This document shows, piece by piece, positions 34,020-47,200 of a stretch of 64,000 nucleotides of DNA. The number at the start of each line of letters is the position of its first letter. Position 1 is the stretch's first letter. Origin of the DNA: Meandrina meandrites (Eukaryota; Cnidaria; Anthozoa; Scleractinia; Meandrinidae); assembly GCA_963693305.1 (NCBI GenBank), contig OY855913.1, positions 24,946,614-25,010,613 on the forward strand, read 5' to 3'. The position numbers were made by a program, and so were the translations under genes. The notes under the pieces were generated by a model, which saw nothing but the letters and a program-made list of their open reading frames with translations, was not told where the DNA came from and did no database searches.

Positions 34020-36900
34020 TGCTTCGCCTTCCTTGCCAATATTTGTCAACTTCGTAGCAATGTTTGTAAAATTTGAGCTGGATCGGAGATGTTGACCATG
34101 ATTGACGACGATATGGAAAGCTTAAGTTTACTGTCTCTTAAATTGCATTAAATACTGTAAAAATTAGAAGTTTAATTAATGCCGACTCTTGAGTGTGCAA
34201 ATGTTTCCATCATTTCCCATGCAGTGTATTTTTTCCGACCAAATTAAATTATAAGTTATGGAGATGAGCTTTTAGGCAATTGAGTTGTACCGAATTCGAA
34301 ATTACCTTTCGCACGCTAATTTCCCATCACAACTGTTTCTTTATAAGTTTTTTCCCATACAAGTGCTTTCCATCAGTCTACTTCCCTTTTGGCGATTGCT
34401 GTTTTTAACGACAAATTAATTAAACGAATTCGGCAATTCCATGAAAATTCACCCATATAATTACTCGCTAACCAAAGTTTAACTCGAGACTGGTACCATG
34501 CAAATCAGTCTAAAAATCGAAGAAATGCTAAATAGACGAAAATAGACGCTGAACTTCGAGAAAATCAAAGCGCTAAATTTATATACTTGTCGACAAAAGT
34601 AGAAATGGTACTTCGCAAAATTTCATTAAAACAGCCACTACACACAAATCATTTAAGTCTAAATGAGCTCGCGTGTTTGGCCCAGAGGCCAAAACCCGAG
34701 GAGGCATCGTTGTAGTCCGCGCGTATATAGAAGAAGTACTTACAGTATGAATATATAGTCGATATTTCCGGACCAAATCTCGATTTGCCCAAAGTGGGCG
34801 CGCAAATAGTATCGGGAGTTGTGCAGGATGCCCGCAAGTGGGTATCGGGAGGTGTGATAAAATTCCCTGTACGGTGATTGGTCAGTGATGACGTAAGATG
34901 AAGGAATCTCTGCATGTTGATTGGGTGATGACGACAGCCCATCAGCGTAAGCAAGTACGCACGCGACAACGTCGAAGAGAAAATTTGCTCTCTTTATTTC
35001 GCAAGGTTTCAGTCGAAGAGACGAAAGATACAGAGTTTATTTGTCCAAGAACCATTACGAGCCTATCTACATGTACAATTTTGCCCGCGATTAACGACAA
35101 GCAAGACTCAGTCCGAAACCGCGACTTGCCAAATACAAACTACTTGACCGGATAAAAGATTCGATCAGTTAGGAAAGAGAATTCAAAAGAGTTCTGAGAT
35201 CAATAAATCTCACGGCAGGCGTTTTTATTGACAGAGGTGCGAAATCTTTCGGCATCCGTTTCGAGCTCAGCCGTCAAGTTGGTCATTGTTGCTTGAGTTC
35301 CCAGCCCTAATATACTGAAACAAAAAATCTGAAAAAAATTGGTCTCAATGGGTAGTTTTAAAACGTTTGGCTATGACTAAAGTTTATCCTCACTAGGATC
35401 ACGTACTCATTACAGCAAAAAAGGCAAAATGATCTCAGGAAGTTGGTGACGCGTTCGTGTAATTAAATTTACGTGGTCATTAATCTTTTAGAATGTTTGC
35501 ATAATTAGGCTTTGTTTTGCTTATGTAAATTCATCCTAGCCTGAAAGTTTGTTTTAAATGGCACCTCCTCGTCCCAGGATCTTTAAAAAGAGAAAACCAA
35601 AACCACGTGATACTTTGTGAGCACAACACGAGAAGAATTAGAGTGATTTGTTCTGAATTTACTGTTCCAAACAGAAAACTGTTTTTCAATCAATTAAGAA
35701 AAAAAAAGAGCAAAAATATCAAGCGAAAGAATTGACTGTAGTAACAGTGCGCTGAGAAGAAAAGAATAACAGCGGGGGCAGCTGTAGTGTTAACTATTCC
35801 TAGTCATAAATAGAAACATCAGGCCGGTGTCAAAAATCGTATATAGAATATAAGCGCCGACAATGATTTACCGGGTACCACCTACTAAATTTCTTCGCGT
35901 TAGTTCATCCATCGTTCATTACGTATACCCCTCGATAAGAAACTTGGCAATGTACAATTTCACCAATCCGTTTCATTTTGCCATGCTAACTCCCATTTCG
36001 CAAAAGTTCCTGATTTCATATACAGATTTAATTTCGCCAAGTGCTATTTCACCAAATTGGCATATTTAATTTCCCATTTGGCAAAAGTTCCCGATCTCAA
36101 CACTTTCTCCTAGTGCCACTTGCAGGGACCGCGGAGACCATTTTAAAGTGGTAGGACTAAAAATCTGTCCAAGACAAACAAGCATTTGGGGTCACTGTTC
36201 TGCCATTTATCACGCATTTGCGCGCCATCATTTACAACCCCAATTAATATAACAAAGCCGTCCCCACTTAGTATACCTTCCAATGCAGTAAATATGTTAA
36301 ATAAAACTGCCTAAGCTTGCTACTTTTTGAAGTTGTCAAAGTTTCTCTTCCGGTTCTTCCGTGCAACTGTGCCGAGTCTTTGACTTCGTGAACCGCGCAT
36401 GTGCAAAAGTAGAAGCCTTTTGTTACTTCAAGTTGTAAAATTCATACATTATCTCTGGCATCTGTAGCCCTAAACTGAATCAACACAAGCAAAAAAGTGG
36501 TAGGGCTATAACCATTTGCCGTCAAATTTCAATTTAATTTCGCAAAGTACTCACCGAATTAATGATCGATAGGAATGGATGACAACCGATAGCAATCCAC
36601 AATAATTGATATTATTAAATTAATTCATATTGTGACGGTGACTATCACAGCATAAAAATTAGCATTTACGTGAAATAAAAGGTGGTTAAATGTAAACTAA
36701 AGTTGGTTATCCAACTTAAATCCATCAAATAAATGTTGTTAAAAGGTGGTTAAACCGACCTTTACGCTACCGAGTGTAAATGTGATTTAAAGTTGACCAA
36801 AGTTGATGTAACGGAGTCTCTTTATTTGCCTTTACACTTGAGTGTAAAGCTGGCATAAAGGTCAGCATTAAAAAATATGTAAAGTTGGCGTAAAGCTGAT
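34020..36900. other. Gene-free AT-rich stretch
   Basis: No gene was recognised. Segments near 34290-34400 and 35960-36090 share words such as tttcccatttggcaaaagttcc and attacctttcgcacgctaattt, suggesting scattered pieces of one diverged repeat. A block near 36680-36930 is full of ttaaagttgg and ccaactttac-like words in both orientations and may be another palindromic element. Confidence 0.4.
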
Positions 36901-36954
36901 TAAATTCCAAATTTACGCCAGCTTTACTTGAGCTTACAACACAGTATACAGTCC

Positions 36955-37830
36955 AGGAGGGGGTGAATAGGGATAGGCAAATCCGCCGATCCGTGCTATT
37001 CTTTGACCAAATCCGTCAATCCGCCACTATTTTCGTTCAAATCCGAATCCGCACTATTTGAAAGCTTTGAGTGGTATACAGTCGACTCCCGATAACTCTA
37101 ACCTTCAAGGGAAATTGAAAAACGTTCGAGTTATCGGGAGTTCGATTTATCGGGAGTTGAGAATAAATGACCGGAATTAAGGAAAAAACGGTGTTTAAGG
37201 TTTTTCCATTTATGCAGTGTATATTTTAATCAAATTTAATTACAGAATAGAGAAGTCGGGTAGAAACGAAACATTACATCTCTAAATTGCTGTTTAATGT
37301 TTTGGACTAAAGTACACTGTTTGTTTTGACTTTTCACGTATTGACAGACATGGTTCGAGTTATCGAAGGTGAAATTATATCGAAAATGACCTGAAGGGAA
37401 ACGAAAATAAATTGCTTCGAGTTAGCGGGAGGTTCGAGTTATCGAGGGTTCGAGTTACCAAGGGTAAAATTACAGTAAATCTATGACTGAAATCCAGGGG
37501 AAATCGATTTTGGTTCGAGTTAGCGCGAGGTTCGAGTTAGCGAGGGTTCGAGTTATGGGGAGTCAACTATAGTTTCATTGACGTTCAGCAAATGTTTTTT
37601 TTTTTATGCAAAGAAGAATCCGCCAATATACCGACGAAGAAGCTTCGTTCAGTAACCACGCTCCATGCTTCCTGACATGAAGAGTCCGGAATCTTTCCCA
37701 AAATTCATAGCTAATACGCGATCCGCTGTATTTTCGAAATCCGCGAATCCACTCGATGTATCGCAAAGATCCGCAATCCGTGCGCTTTTTCAGGCCAAAT
37801 ACGTCGATCCGCGACTATTCACTCCCCTCG
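36955..37830. mobile_element. Outer palindromic element hosting a nested pogo-like MITE
   Basis: The ends aggagggggtgaatag and ctattcactcccctcg are inverted repeats. The interior repeats gatccgc and aatccgcc words on both sides. The element is interrupted by the insertion at 37079-37569. Confidence 0.65.
37079..37569. mobile_element. pogo/Tigger-like MITE, 491 bp, TA-flanked
   Basis: The TIRs cagtcgactcccgataactc and gagttatggggagtcaacta are flanked by TA on both sides. Repeated gttcgagttatcg words fill both arms. The TIR form is typical of pogo/Tigger-type elements. It sits inside the outer palindromic element, so it is the younger insertion. Confidence 0.75.
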
Positions 37831-38278
37831 GGGGATGGGAAACACCCTATAGTCTTCAGCTACTCTGATAAGTTTTAATTTTAATATCTGAGAGCGTTTG
37901 TGTATGTAACCTTCGACTGCGAAACCTGCCCGCGAAATCATCAAAATAAACGAAGTTATAATTACAATCCAACAAAGTCATGGTTGTCATTGAATACAAC
38001 TAAAGCATGTGTTTTTTTATATTGATCAACTCACATTTATTTCTTTTTGTAGTTATGGCATCATAAATCGTCTGAAAAATACCTTTAAAAAGACGAGCTT
38101 TCCGTCTCTGCGGAAATGACGGAAGATGAAAGTTTTAGCCAAGGAGCCTTGTTATGGTTAACTTAGCTTTTCACGGTCTTTCGCATCGATTTGCTGTTAA
38201 TCAATGCTGTCAAAGTCTGTTTTTTCGATAGTATTGTCTTCTGATTGATCACTTTGTCTAAATATATTTGCTTAAGGT

Positions 38279-38286
38279 TATAAATA
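38279..38286 (+). promoter_or_regulatory. TATA box of the secreted-protein gene
   Basis: The motif tataaata lies about 150 bp upstream of the start codon of the gene at 38437, leaving room for a 5' untranslated region of about 125 bases. Confidence 0.5.
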
Positions 38287-38436
38287 TACAGCCTCGTAGA
38301 CGGGAAAATTTTCGAGTTGTCAGATCACATACAGTGATGTTCCGCACAAAGTTACGTTTCATTTGGTTATTGAGTTCAAATTATCACAGTTTTTTAACTT
38401 TTTAAACCGAAGCAGTCCTGAAACTTCACTTCAAAG

Positions 38437-39450
38437 ATGAAACTGATGAAAATAATTTTTTTGATGTTTGCTGTATCGCTGGCCCAGGCAAACGACCTCA
38501 AGGATGAAAACACATCAAAGAAACAGCCCCAGGTAAATAAAGTGAAATTTGAATTTCTTTCTTTTCTTGTTCACCGAACCGTTCACAACAGCTGCTGAAT
38601 CGTGGATAAACAAACTCTTAATTAGGATCTATACTCTAGAAAACAGCAGCCTAAGAATATTTTTTACACTGCTAGCTCTTTTGCCAAAAAGGCAATTCAT
38701 TTCCAGGCGGTTGTAATGAACTGACAGCTCGGGACTCCTCCTTTGTAGTCTAACCCTCAGTCGTAGGGCCAACCAGGGGTTTATATATTAGGTCTTCGGT
38801 TGTTTTCTTAGATAAATGACTATTACTCCTTTATGATTTGCTTTATCCAGCTGGTGTTTTACAAATTCTTCACGCCTATGAAGCTTGCTTCAGCTGCTAC
38901 CTTCATTCATCACCATAATTCCATCACTCCTCGGCTACTCACGTTCCTCAGCGCTCCAAGCAACTACTATCGGCTGATGATTGTTCCACTGATTCCACCA
39001 GGAGTCATCCATACAAATGCAAACCTTGTCGTCAAGATGGCGGTTGGTTTAGAAACGACATTCGGCCAAGGAGAAAGCGACCCTTCCTTTGTTATTTCTG
39101 ATGGCCATCGCTTTGTTGGCATGTTAACACTGGATAAGAACAACTACCCATCTTCCGCCCCCTGTATTGGTATCGATGGGCCCAGTGGGAAAACCACGAC
39201 TCGTCGTACCGATGCTGCTCTCCCGAAGCCATCCGAGTCTTATTACCCGGGAAGGTTCGAGATCCAGTTAAGCCTGTCTGACCGGTGGGGAACCTGTTTC
39301 GTCCCGCTAGACGGCGGTTTCAGCAGGGAGATGGTTTACCAGAACAAGTTGAATCCCCACAACGGTCTGTTTTTGGAGATTTATGGCGATGATGCAAAAG
39401 AGAAAGAAGGAATCAAGTACATTGAGCTGAGCATCCTGCAGGAGAACTGA
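38437..39450 (+). CDS. Secreted protein of unknown function, two exons
   Basis: Exons 38437-38532 and 38851-39450 join in phase to 231 residues plus stop. The first exon encodes a signal peptide (MKLMKIIFLMFAVSLAQAND), cleaved probably near residue 18, then a short charged linker ending KKQPQ. The second exon encodes the whole mature domain of about 199 residues. It has alternating hydrophobic stretches, few cysteines (about two), a DGHRFVGML segment, a PCIGIDGPSG loop and a C-terminal GIKYIELSILQ strand, which together suggest a beta-sandwich or lectin-like fold. I do not recognise the family by name, and the fold is an inference. There are no membrane segments after the signal peptide. A poly(A) signal ATTAAA lies at 39527-39532, 77 bp after the stop. 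Confidence 0.85.
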
Positions 39451-40389
39451 TGTCTCTTAAAGCTAGTACAAAAGAAAACATCGGTCACTTAATTGAGCAT
39501 TGTTAAGAGCATTGTAGTTTCTACTGATTAAAGACTAGTCTTCACCAGATGCAAATGCAAGTGTCAATTTTTATTTTTCTTCTCCTGATTTGAAGGCTCA
39601 TATCTATTCGGGGTGCTTTTTACATTCAAATAAAAGCAGAGTAACGTGTCAAATAGCCTCGATTACCAGCCTCTGTTCGGAAAATGAAACTGTGGAAAGA
39701 CCGGACAAAAGACCGGACTCGAGAGGGTGGCGGAAACCGAGACTTCGTGTCAACCCCAAATCCTTTCTTCTCCTTCCCTCCCCCACACTTCCTTTGTTAC
39801 ACACCCCCAGCGTCAGGCTATTGGTTAAAAATTAAGGGTTTAATTTCTCTATAGTTCTCTTGGTCTCCGCCTCAGTTCTTCTGATCCGGAAGAACCATGA
39901 GGCCTTCCATCTCCAAGGTGCTTGAGCCCACGATGTTCAGCAGTAATGTTGGCGCATTTCAACCGCCATCTTGGCTCGGGCATCTTGGGTTTCACTTATT
40001 TCTCATGACTCCATGAATATACAAAATATACATATCTATAAATTTCCAAAACAATGTTAAAATGCCGCACTAACACTGTAAGATTACTGAAGAAAACCGC
40101 TGAAAAGATGGGTAAACCTGAGCTAAATGAACTGCATATTCTGGACAACCCAAAGTTGTCCATGATCCATAGCTAGGAAGCGCCGGCTACGTTTTTGCGG
40201 AATTATGATCTAGGTTGTAGCAGAGAGAAAGATGATATTGATTTCGCCTCCGAATTTCGCCAGTTGTTTTGAAAACCGGCGAAATTTTTTTTTTTAAACG
40301 CCTTCCTTTGAAAAGTGCAAGCATTTACATTGAAAGGCTTTGTAATTTGCCGCACTAGTATGTCGCACTAAATGATAAGTGAGATGGTA
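39451..40389. other. Intergenic, 3' UTR then no clear feature
   Basis: The first ~85 bases are the probable 3' UTR of the secreted-protein gene. The remainder holds no feature that I can support. Confidence 0.45.
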
Positions 40390-40675
40390 AGTGAAAATAA
40401 GCGGAGAAGTATTCTCAAGTCAAATACAAGTCAAGTCAAGTCAATTTATTCACATATATCATTTCGACATATTTGAGCCTTGCAGTATAGCAGGACACGT
40501 GTTACACACAAGAACCCAGCATATAACCTCGCTCACCATGAGTCCACTATTGTTCAGTGGTTAGAGCGTTCCAACCGTTATTCTGGAAGGTCATGGGTTC
40601 GACTCCCGTTTGGCAACTCGGAAAATTCTTTTTCCGAGTATTTGACTTGAGAACACTTCTCCACTTATTTTTGAA
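40390..40675. mobile_element. Foldback element enclosing a tRNA-like segment
   Basis: The arms gtgaaaataagcggagaagt... and its partner ending cacttctccacttatttt are inverted repeats of about 37 bp. Between them, 40548-40620 holds a tRNA-like stretch with an A-box-like word (cagtggttagagcg) and a B-box-like word (gggttcgactccc). The flanks of that stretch pair poorly as an acceptor stem, so it is a tRNA-derived repeat and not a working tRNA gene. Confidence 0.65.
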
Positions 40676-40734
40676 TCAGTGTTGTTGTCCAGTTTGAATA
40701 TATCCTTAAATAAATATATACATGCCGAACAGCT

Positions 40735-41235
40735 CGAAGTGCCCGCACAGCAGTACGGTGGAAAAAATTTTAATTAATTTAGAGGGAGTAAATGTTAAGG
40801 TGCTGGCAAACGAGGACAAAATGTTGCGGACGCAAATGTTTCCCAGTTTGCCCGCGTGCGCAACGTTTGTTTGCGCACACAAAATTTGTGTCAGATTTCT
40901 TTCAAAATCATTTTGTGTCCGCAACAAATGCTTCCCGGTTTGCACAGAATGTAACAAAACTGTTTTTTTTTTGTTTCGTGCTCGTTTGTCCACCCAAAAA
41001 AACCGTGATCATGAGCAACAATGTGTTGTCGTTTGGCACCGCATTTAGGCTTTGTCATACTGTAGTGGTGTGTTTGTCAAGACCATTGGTGAATAGTTGG
41101 GCCTTTTCTGTGGAGACAAAGGAGCAAGGTCAGACGATTTAACGCAATTTCAGCAGTGGTACTCAATGCCCTTGAGTTAAGCAAGAAGGGGGCACTTTAA
41201 GAGACGCCTCCACTGAGCTCTACTGAGCCCGAGTC
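40735..41235. other. Intergenic with short inverted repeats
   Basis: Words such as acaaaatgttgcggacgc and cattttgtgtccgcaac near 40818-40925 face each other and look like pieces of a decayed TIR element. The open frames here are incidental. Confidence 0.4.
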
Positions 41236-44200
41236 TTATACACTTCCATAACACATCAGCTTTCCCAGTGTGTGGTAGCCTTTCTCGGTTGCTTGCCCAG
41301 TGTCTCCAAACCTCAGCTGCGTGACAGGAAGGGTGCTTTGATCAGTCAAGTAACCACTGTCCTCCAGCCACCTGCTCAGCTCTGCATCGCAGTTACAATT
41401 ATTATTGGCTTTTTTATTGGCTGACACGCAGGTTTTATGTACTCCACATGCACATTTTGCACTACCGGGTGGTGCTCCACCCCAGTACTTCATGTTAGAT
41501 CCGTCACGTGACACCCACCAGCCTTCACCGATCTTGAGCAGTCTAGATTTAAAGCACTCGTACTTGATAAATTGACGGCAGCCAGCTGACACCCTGATAA
41601 GACCAGCGATTTGAGACAAGGTTGCTCCGGTGTAAGACACATCTCGTGAATAGCTTCCAGCTGACTCTAATCCATCAACCAGTGTTCTGGCCTCGCTGTC
41701 ATGGCTTATAACTGTCACGCCACGGCCGTTTTCCATGGTCATGTTGCAAAACACTTTAAAGGGCGCTTCCCCAATGTCTCCGCCGTCAGGGTCGATTGTG
41801 TATGTTCCACTGGTATCGTCCTTCATGCCGCTGGATTTATTTTCCTGTTGGAGTTTGATGTCTTGACATGTAGGAAGAGCATGAACGTGTACATCAATAT
41901 CTATCTGCAGTATACTTAAAGCGTTTTGGGCTTCACAAATGTACGAGCCGTTGTGCAACAGCTCAGCAGAGGCAATGAACAGAGTGTTATTGAGAAAAAT
42001 ATTGACCCCTTTGCGGTACGGTATGATCCATGTCAATGTTGGTTCCAGATCACTCTCGGCTGAGCAAGGAAGGGTCAGTGAGTCGCCGATAAATATGAAG
42101 AATGATCCCCAGGAAGGAATATCTGTGAATTCGAGAATGGAATGCATGCACCAATAGTTCCGCTGATGACAAAATACTTCCGGCTGTATTGGTGGCATTG
42201 CAGGTGTAGATCCCAGAATCCTCTCGTGAAACGTTCAATATCAACAAGCTCTCCTGGGTTTCAACAGATCTTTCCACTGGCAGGCTTCCATTCTCTTTTG
42301 ACCACGTGATGTTCGGCATTGGAACGCCATGCGCCCAGCACGTGAAAGTCACATCCTCCTGTTCTTCGACAACTGCTGGCATCGGCTCTGACTCAAAAGT
42401 AGGAGGCCCTAAACAAGCAACAATTGACTCGTCATATTTGTATGGTGTAGTTATCTAATTAGACAACTATGTTTATTCAATGTAAAGGAATAGCAAGGTC
42501 AGTATGATAAGGCGCGCGTTTAAAAACGATATGTTCCTCACAGTCGAGAAAAATATGAACAAAGCAAAAGCCAAAGATCAACATCTTTTGGAGTAATCAA
42601 AACACCGTAAATCCAAAGATGGAACGCAAACAAATTACGAACACAATGCCCGATTCCCTCTATGAGACGTGAAATCTTCGATATACTATGCTAAATAAAC
42701 TCCCATGATTTCATGCAGGCGCGACTAATAGGGGGAATTGGCCATTACGTGTAACGCAGGACAAATTAAAAGTACAATGCGCATGCTTCAGGACGCTCTT
42801 ATGACGTAAAGCTAGGTTCGCACGTAACCAGTTCCCAAATAATCCAGGTTTTAAAAAAAAAGCAAGTCCAGTTTTGGAACCGTACCGGTACGGTCTAGAC
42901 CGGCTCCTCATTTACAACGTAACGGCTGTGCAATTTTTGCTAGATGAACTAACAGGACCGGTCCTAGAGGAGGGATCCGCTCCCATGCCCCCTGCGCATA
43001 TATAATGAACTGGTAGAAACAGTCGATTTGATCACGATTCCTTTGAAGAGGGCATGTCCTGTGTGAACAAATGTTCATAAAAGGAGTGGTCCGCAGTGAA
43101 CAAACCTAGTCCGGCCTGTCTCGGATCGCAACCATTTGGGACCAGCCATAACTAAGAGCTCTTATTGGATTTCGAATGGTCCCTCAATTTTCTCAGGGTT
43201 CGTCGAGTGGACGAGCACACGGGCGCGCGAGTCACTTCTCGTCCTCGCGCGTCTCGTAACCTGGTGTGACGGAAGAGATTTCCTCGCGCGCTTGCCTGTT
43301 CGCGTATGAGAAGTCTAAGAAGTAAACAAAAATGACCACTTACTTTCGATGCTATACACCTCGACTCTTAGACAGTTCCAAAGATGTTGTTGAGTTGGAT
43401 GGAAGCGGATGTATCTTGTAGCCACTGGTATTGGTAACTCGTGTTGGTCAACTATGGCATTGTTACCTTGCCTGTGAAATTCCTTTAAATAGAGTATTAA
43501 TGGAGTGAATTTTCACAAATAAATGCAGGAAATATGTACACACGCGCTCATGCAGGAATAGCGCAGTGGTGAGAGCACTCGCTTCCTACCAATGTGGCCC
43601 GGGTTCGATTCCCGGAGCCAGCGTCATATGTGGGTTGAGTTTGTTATTAGTTCTCGTCCGTGCTCCAACAGTTTTTATCCGGGTTCTCCGGTTTTCCTCC
43701 TTCCCCAAAAATTCCAATTCGATTCAGGCTACCAGTCGACAAACCTACACGCGCGCCGCACCCACCCACCCACGCACACACTCACACACGCACACATGTA
43801 CCTTGAACGCAGAAAAAACGGCGTCTTTTTCTGATTTTTCTTATCGTATTTATAACTGTGATCAATAAAATATAACAAATCTCACCACTTCAATGCCATT
43901 TTCATCCTTATAAGTTGTCCAGGTGTTTCCAGCAGATGAGTAAGACAGCTTAAAGGCTGTTACCCATGAAATTACCAAGTCGTACTCTGCGTCCCCCTGA
44001 GTAGCAACTCCACACACAAGAAATGTTTTTCCGAGATCAACTTGCAGCCAGTCATTACTTGCACTAGGTAAAAACGCGCACCATCCATCGCCTCGGTTGT
44101 CATAGAGACGGCCGTAAGCAGGCAGGAAAATATCGCCAAGATATGAAGTAGCTGTTATCTGATTATCAGAAATGATTGTCTGATCGCCAACACCAATTGC

Positions 44201-47200
44201 GTTAGTGAAGCAAACGCCTGTAGAAATCGAGAGCGAATAAGTCAGTCGTTTTAGTTTAGTATACGATTCTAACCGCGAACAACGGACTGAATTATCATTT
44301 GAAGCTTGTAACTGTACACTCATCACTTCATTCAACAATTTTGAGATCCTAAAGTCGCGTAACGGTGACTTTTCTTAGTCTTCAACGAATACGTTACGAT
44401 TTTACGTTTATGGTCATCCAACTACAACTACAAATAGTTTTGGTCACAAAGTTTTTATTTTGTATGACTAGCTAAGGTACCATTTTTCAGTTCAGACAAA
44501 AATTGTCGCTGATTTTTATAAATGTAAACGGAATCCTTGGTACAAAAACTATCGTAATTGTCCACTTCAACTAATTTTAATAAACATTTTGAGTTTAATT
44601 AAATCATTTGAAAAAAAAAGTTACAAATTTTAAAAAACTACAACACACCTACATTACTCACTGTACAATATTAAATCTATGGCAATGACGATAGTGGCTC
44701 CCATGTTGAATGAATGTTTTTTTGGCACAATTTGTCGTTATACACACTGATCCCTATCAGATACTGATTAGAGTAATATATCAAACACGAGAGACAGTGT
44801 TTCATCGGGATATCCAAACACCGAAAAGAGAGTTGAAAATACAACGCGTAGCGGAGTATTTTTGACGAAATTCGAGGTGTTTGGATGGCCGATGAAACAT
44901 TGTCTCTCGTGTTTGGTATAGCTTCTCAACCAAAACAAAAACTAAGGAGTAAACGGAGAAATAAAATCGTAAAAATCTATGCGAATTAAGACCGGGTATC
45001 CAAACCTCCTTCACGGTTATGATTTTCTTTGTTTATAACTTGATGAATTATTAATGAGTTCGAGAAAGATTAGGTAAAGTCCACTCTCGGGCCAAGTGGT
45101 CCATCAGGCTGGAGTAGCATCAAGCAACTGGCCGGTATTCCAAATTCTGTCCGCATGTGATGCAAGTCCATCGCATGCAGGGTTACCTCTGTATAACCAA
45201 ACTTCGCCAGTAGCCATTTATACACCTGGCTGGAGAGCTAGCGACACTCTGCGAGCGAAGTGTCTAACCAAGAACCGGCAACCTAGTTACCCGGGCCAGG
45301 AGTAAAATCTGAACCACGTGATCTGGGGTCCAGCACGCTGCTCATTATTTTATCTCAACTTTTATACTATTATTTTACTGACGCCGCAACCGCCAGTTAC
45401 CCAACGTTGTTAGCAGTTGTTAGAGACGGATTACACGAAGGAGTTCATAATTAAAAATTATGGTCTTATCCGAAGAAGAGTACTAAAAATAGTTGTTTGC
45501 GAAAACTGTGATAACCTATTAACCTGTACAGACGAGCTTTTTTGTCTAAAAAGTAATGTTCTCTTTACCTTCACACAGAGATACACCATCTCCCTTGTAC
45601 CCAGGCTTGCACGAGCAGTCAAATGAGCCCACAGTGTTTATGCACTCTGCATTGAAGTGACAATCATGGACTTGTCTATCACATTCGTTTATGTCTACAT
45701 GAAAAAAAAATTATTATAGAACACCAAAGGCGGGCATTACTAAGCCATTATGAGCCAGCTTAATACAGAAAGGTTAAGTTTGTGATCCTTGGCCGCACTT
45801 TGCTCAAATTCCCACGGTTATCATGCATTTGCTTGTTCTAGCATGCAGCTAATACAGTTCACCTTTTGTAACAATTATCTTTCAAAGCATTTCAAAACTA
45901 CTTACAATTAAGCAAACCAAAAACACACAAACCTTACACTACATAATGCACATTTTTTTTTATCCACGGTTGACAATGGTGGATTCCATAAGGAATTGTT
46001 TGTTCTTTTAAGTATAATATTAATCACAAACTCAAAAGTGGGGCAAAGTTCAACGTCATTGGCTTGCCGTCGTGGTATTCGCCTGAGGTACGCAGTCCTA
46101 AGGTGACAGCCGTAGAGACGGATATTTACAAAGCAGGATCCCTACATGAGTACTATAATTTCAATTTCCATTCATAACTTCTGACCTTATGTTTGAGTAA
46201 GTACTGCAAGAATGGACTGTTTGCGAATGTGAGGGAACCCTCTCAAACCTGTGCAATTCTGTCCGTCTCCAGCATAACCGGCTTTACAAACGCATCCAAA
46301 TGATCCCAAGGTGTTGTAGCAGCTGGCGGCAAGGTGACAGTTGTGAGTTTGTTCCTGGCATTCGTCAATGTCTGCAGCAATTGAATTGAAACGAAAAATA
46401 TAATCGATATTAATTGATTCATAGATTCCTAGGATTAGATCGGACTTAATCCTTTCCTTAAGTGTTTGCCTTAAAGCCTCTTCTGGCGTTCATTCCTTAG
46501 TATTGCGTGCACCCTGACTAATATACAAGGTGCTGCTACTAAACGAGTATGGGGACCCCCCCCCCCCCCCCCCCCCCCCCCGTTTCTATTTCAAAATTAG
46601 TTCCTATGAGACAAACAACCAATAGGGAAAGTCTGACAAAATCTCAGTGCAGTTTCCATTTCAGACGAAAGACCTTAAACGTGCTGTTCTCTTTACCTTC
46701 ACACAGAGATACACCATCTCCCTTGTACCTAGGCTTGCACGAGCATTCAAATGAGCCCACAAAGTTTATGCACTCTGCATTGAGATGACAATCATGGACT
46801 TGTGTCCTATTAACCTGTACAGACGAGCATTTTTGTCTCAAAAGTACTGTTCTCTTTACCTTCACACAGAGATACACCATCTCCCTTGTACCCAGACTTG
46901 CACGAGCAGTCAAATGAGCCCACAGTGTTAATGCACTCTGCATTGAAGTGACAATCATGGACTTCTGCATCACATTCGTTTATGTCTACATGAAGTGGAG
47001 GAAAGAATAGTATGACTGACTATTTGTCAATTAGCTGCAATAGAACATACTAAGCCATTATGAGCCAGCTTTTATTATAATACAGAAAGGGTCACAGAAA
47101 GGTTAAATACTTGCACCGAAGAAAACTTCGTTGACTAGATAGAATTAATTTTTCTACAGTTTTTGGAATGGAGCGACAACGCAGGGTTTGCCTCAGTCTA

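Noticed and set aside
40548..40620. Functional tRNA gene
   Set aside because: A- and B-box-like words are present but the ends do not pair as an acceptor stem and the segment is framed by a foldback repeat.
40722..41142. Overlapping plus-strand frames of 108 and 116 residues
   Set aside because: They overlap decayed inverted-repeat DNA, overlap each other in different frames and show no known domain.
43566..43868. 100-residue plus-strand frame
   Set aside because: It covers the tRNA-derived SINE and a CA-rich simple repeat in an intron.
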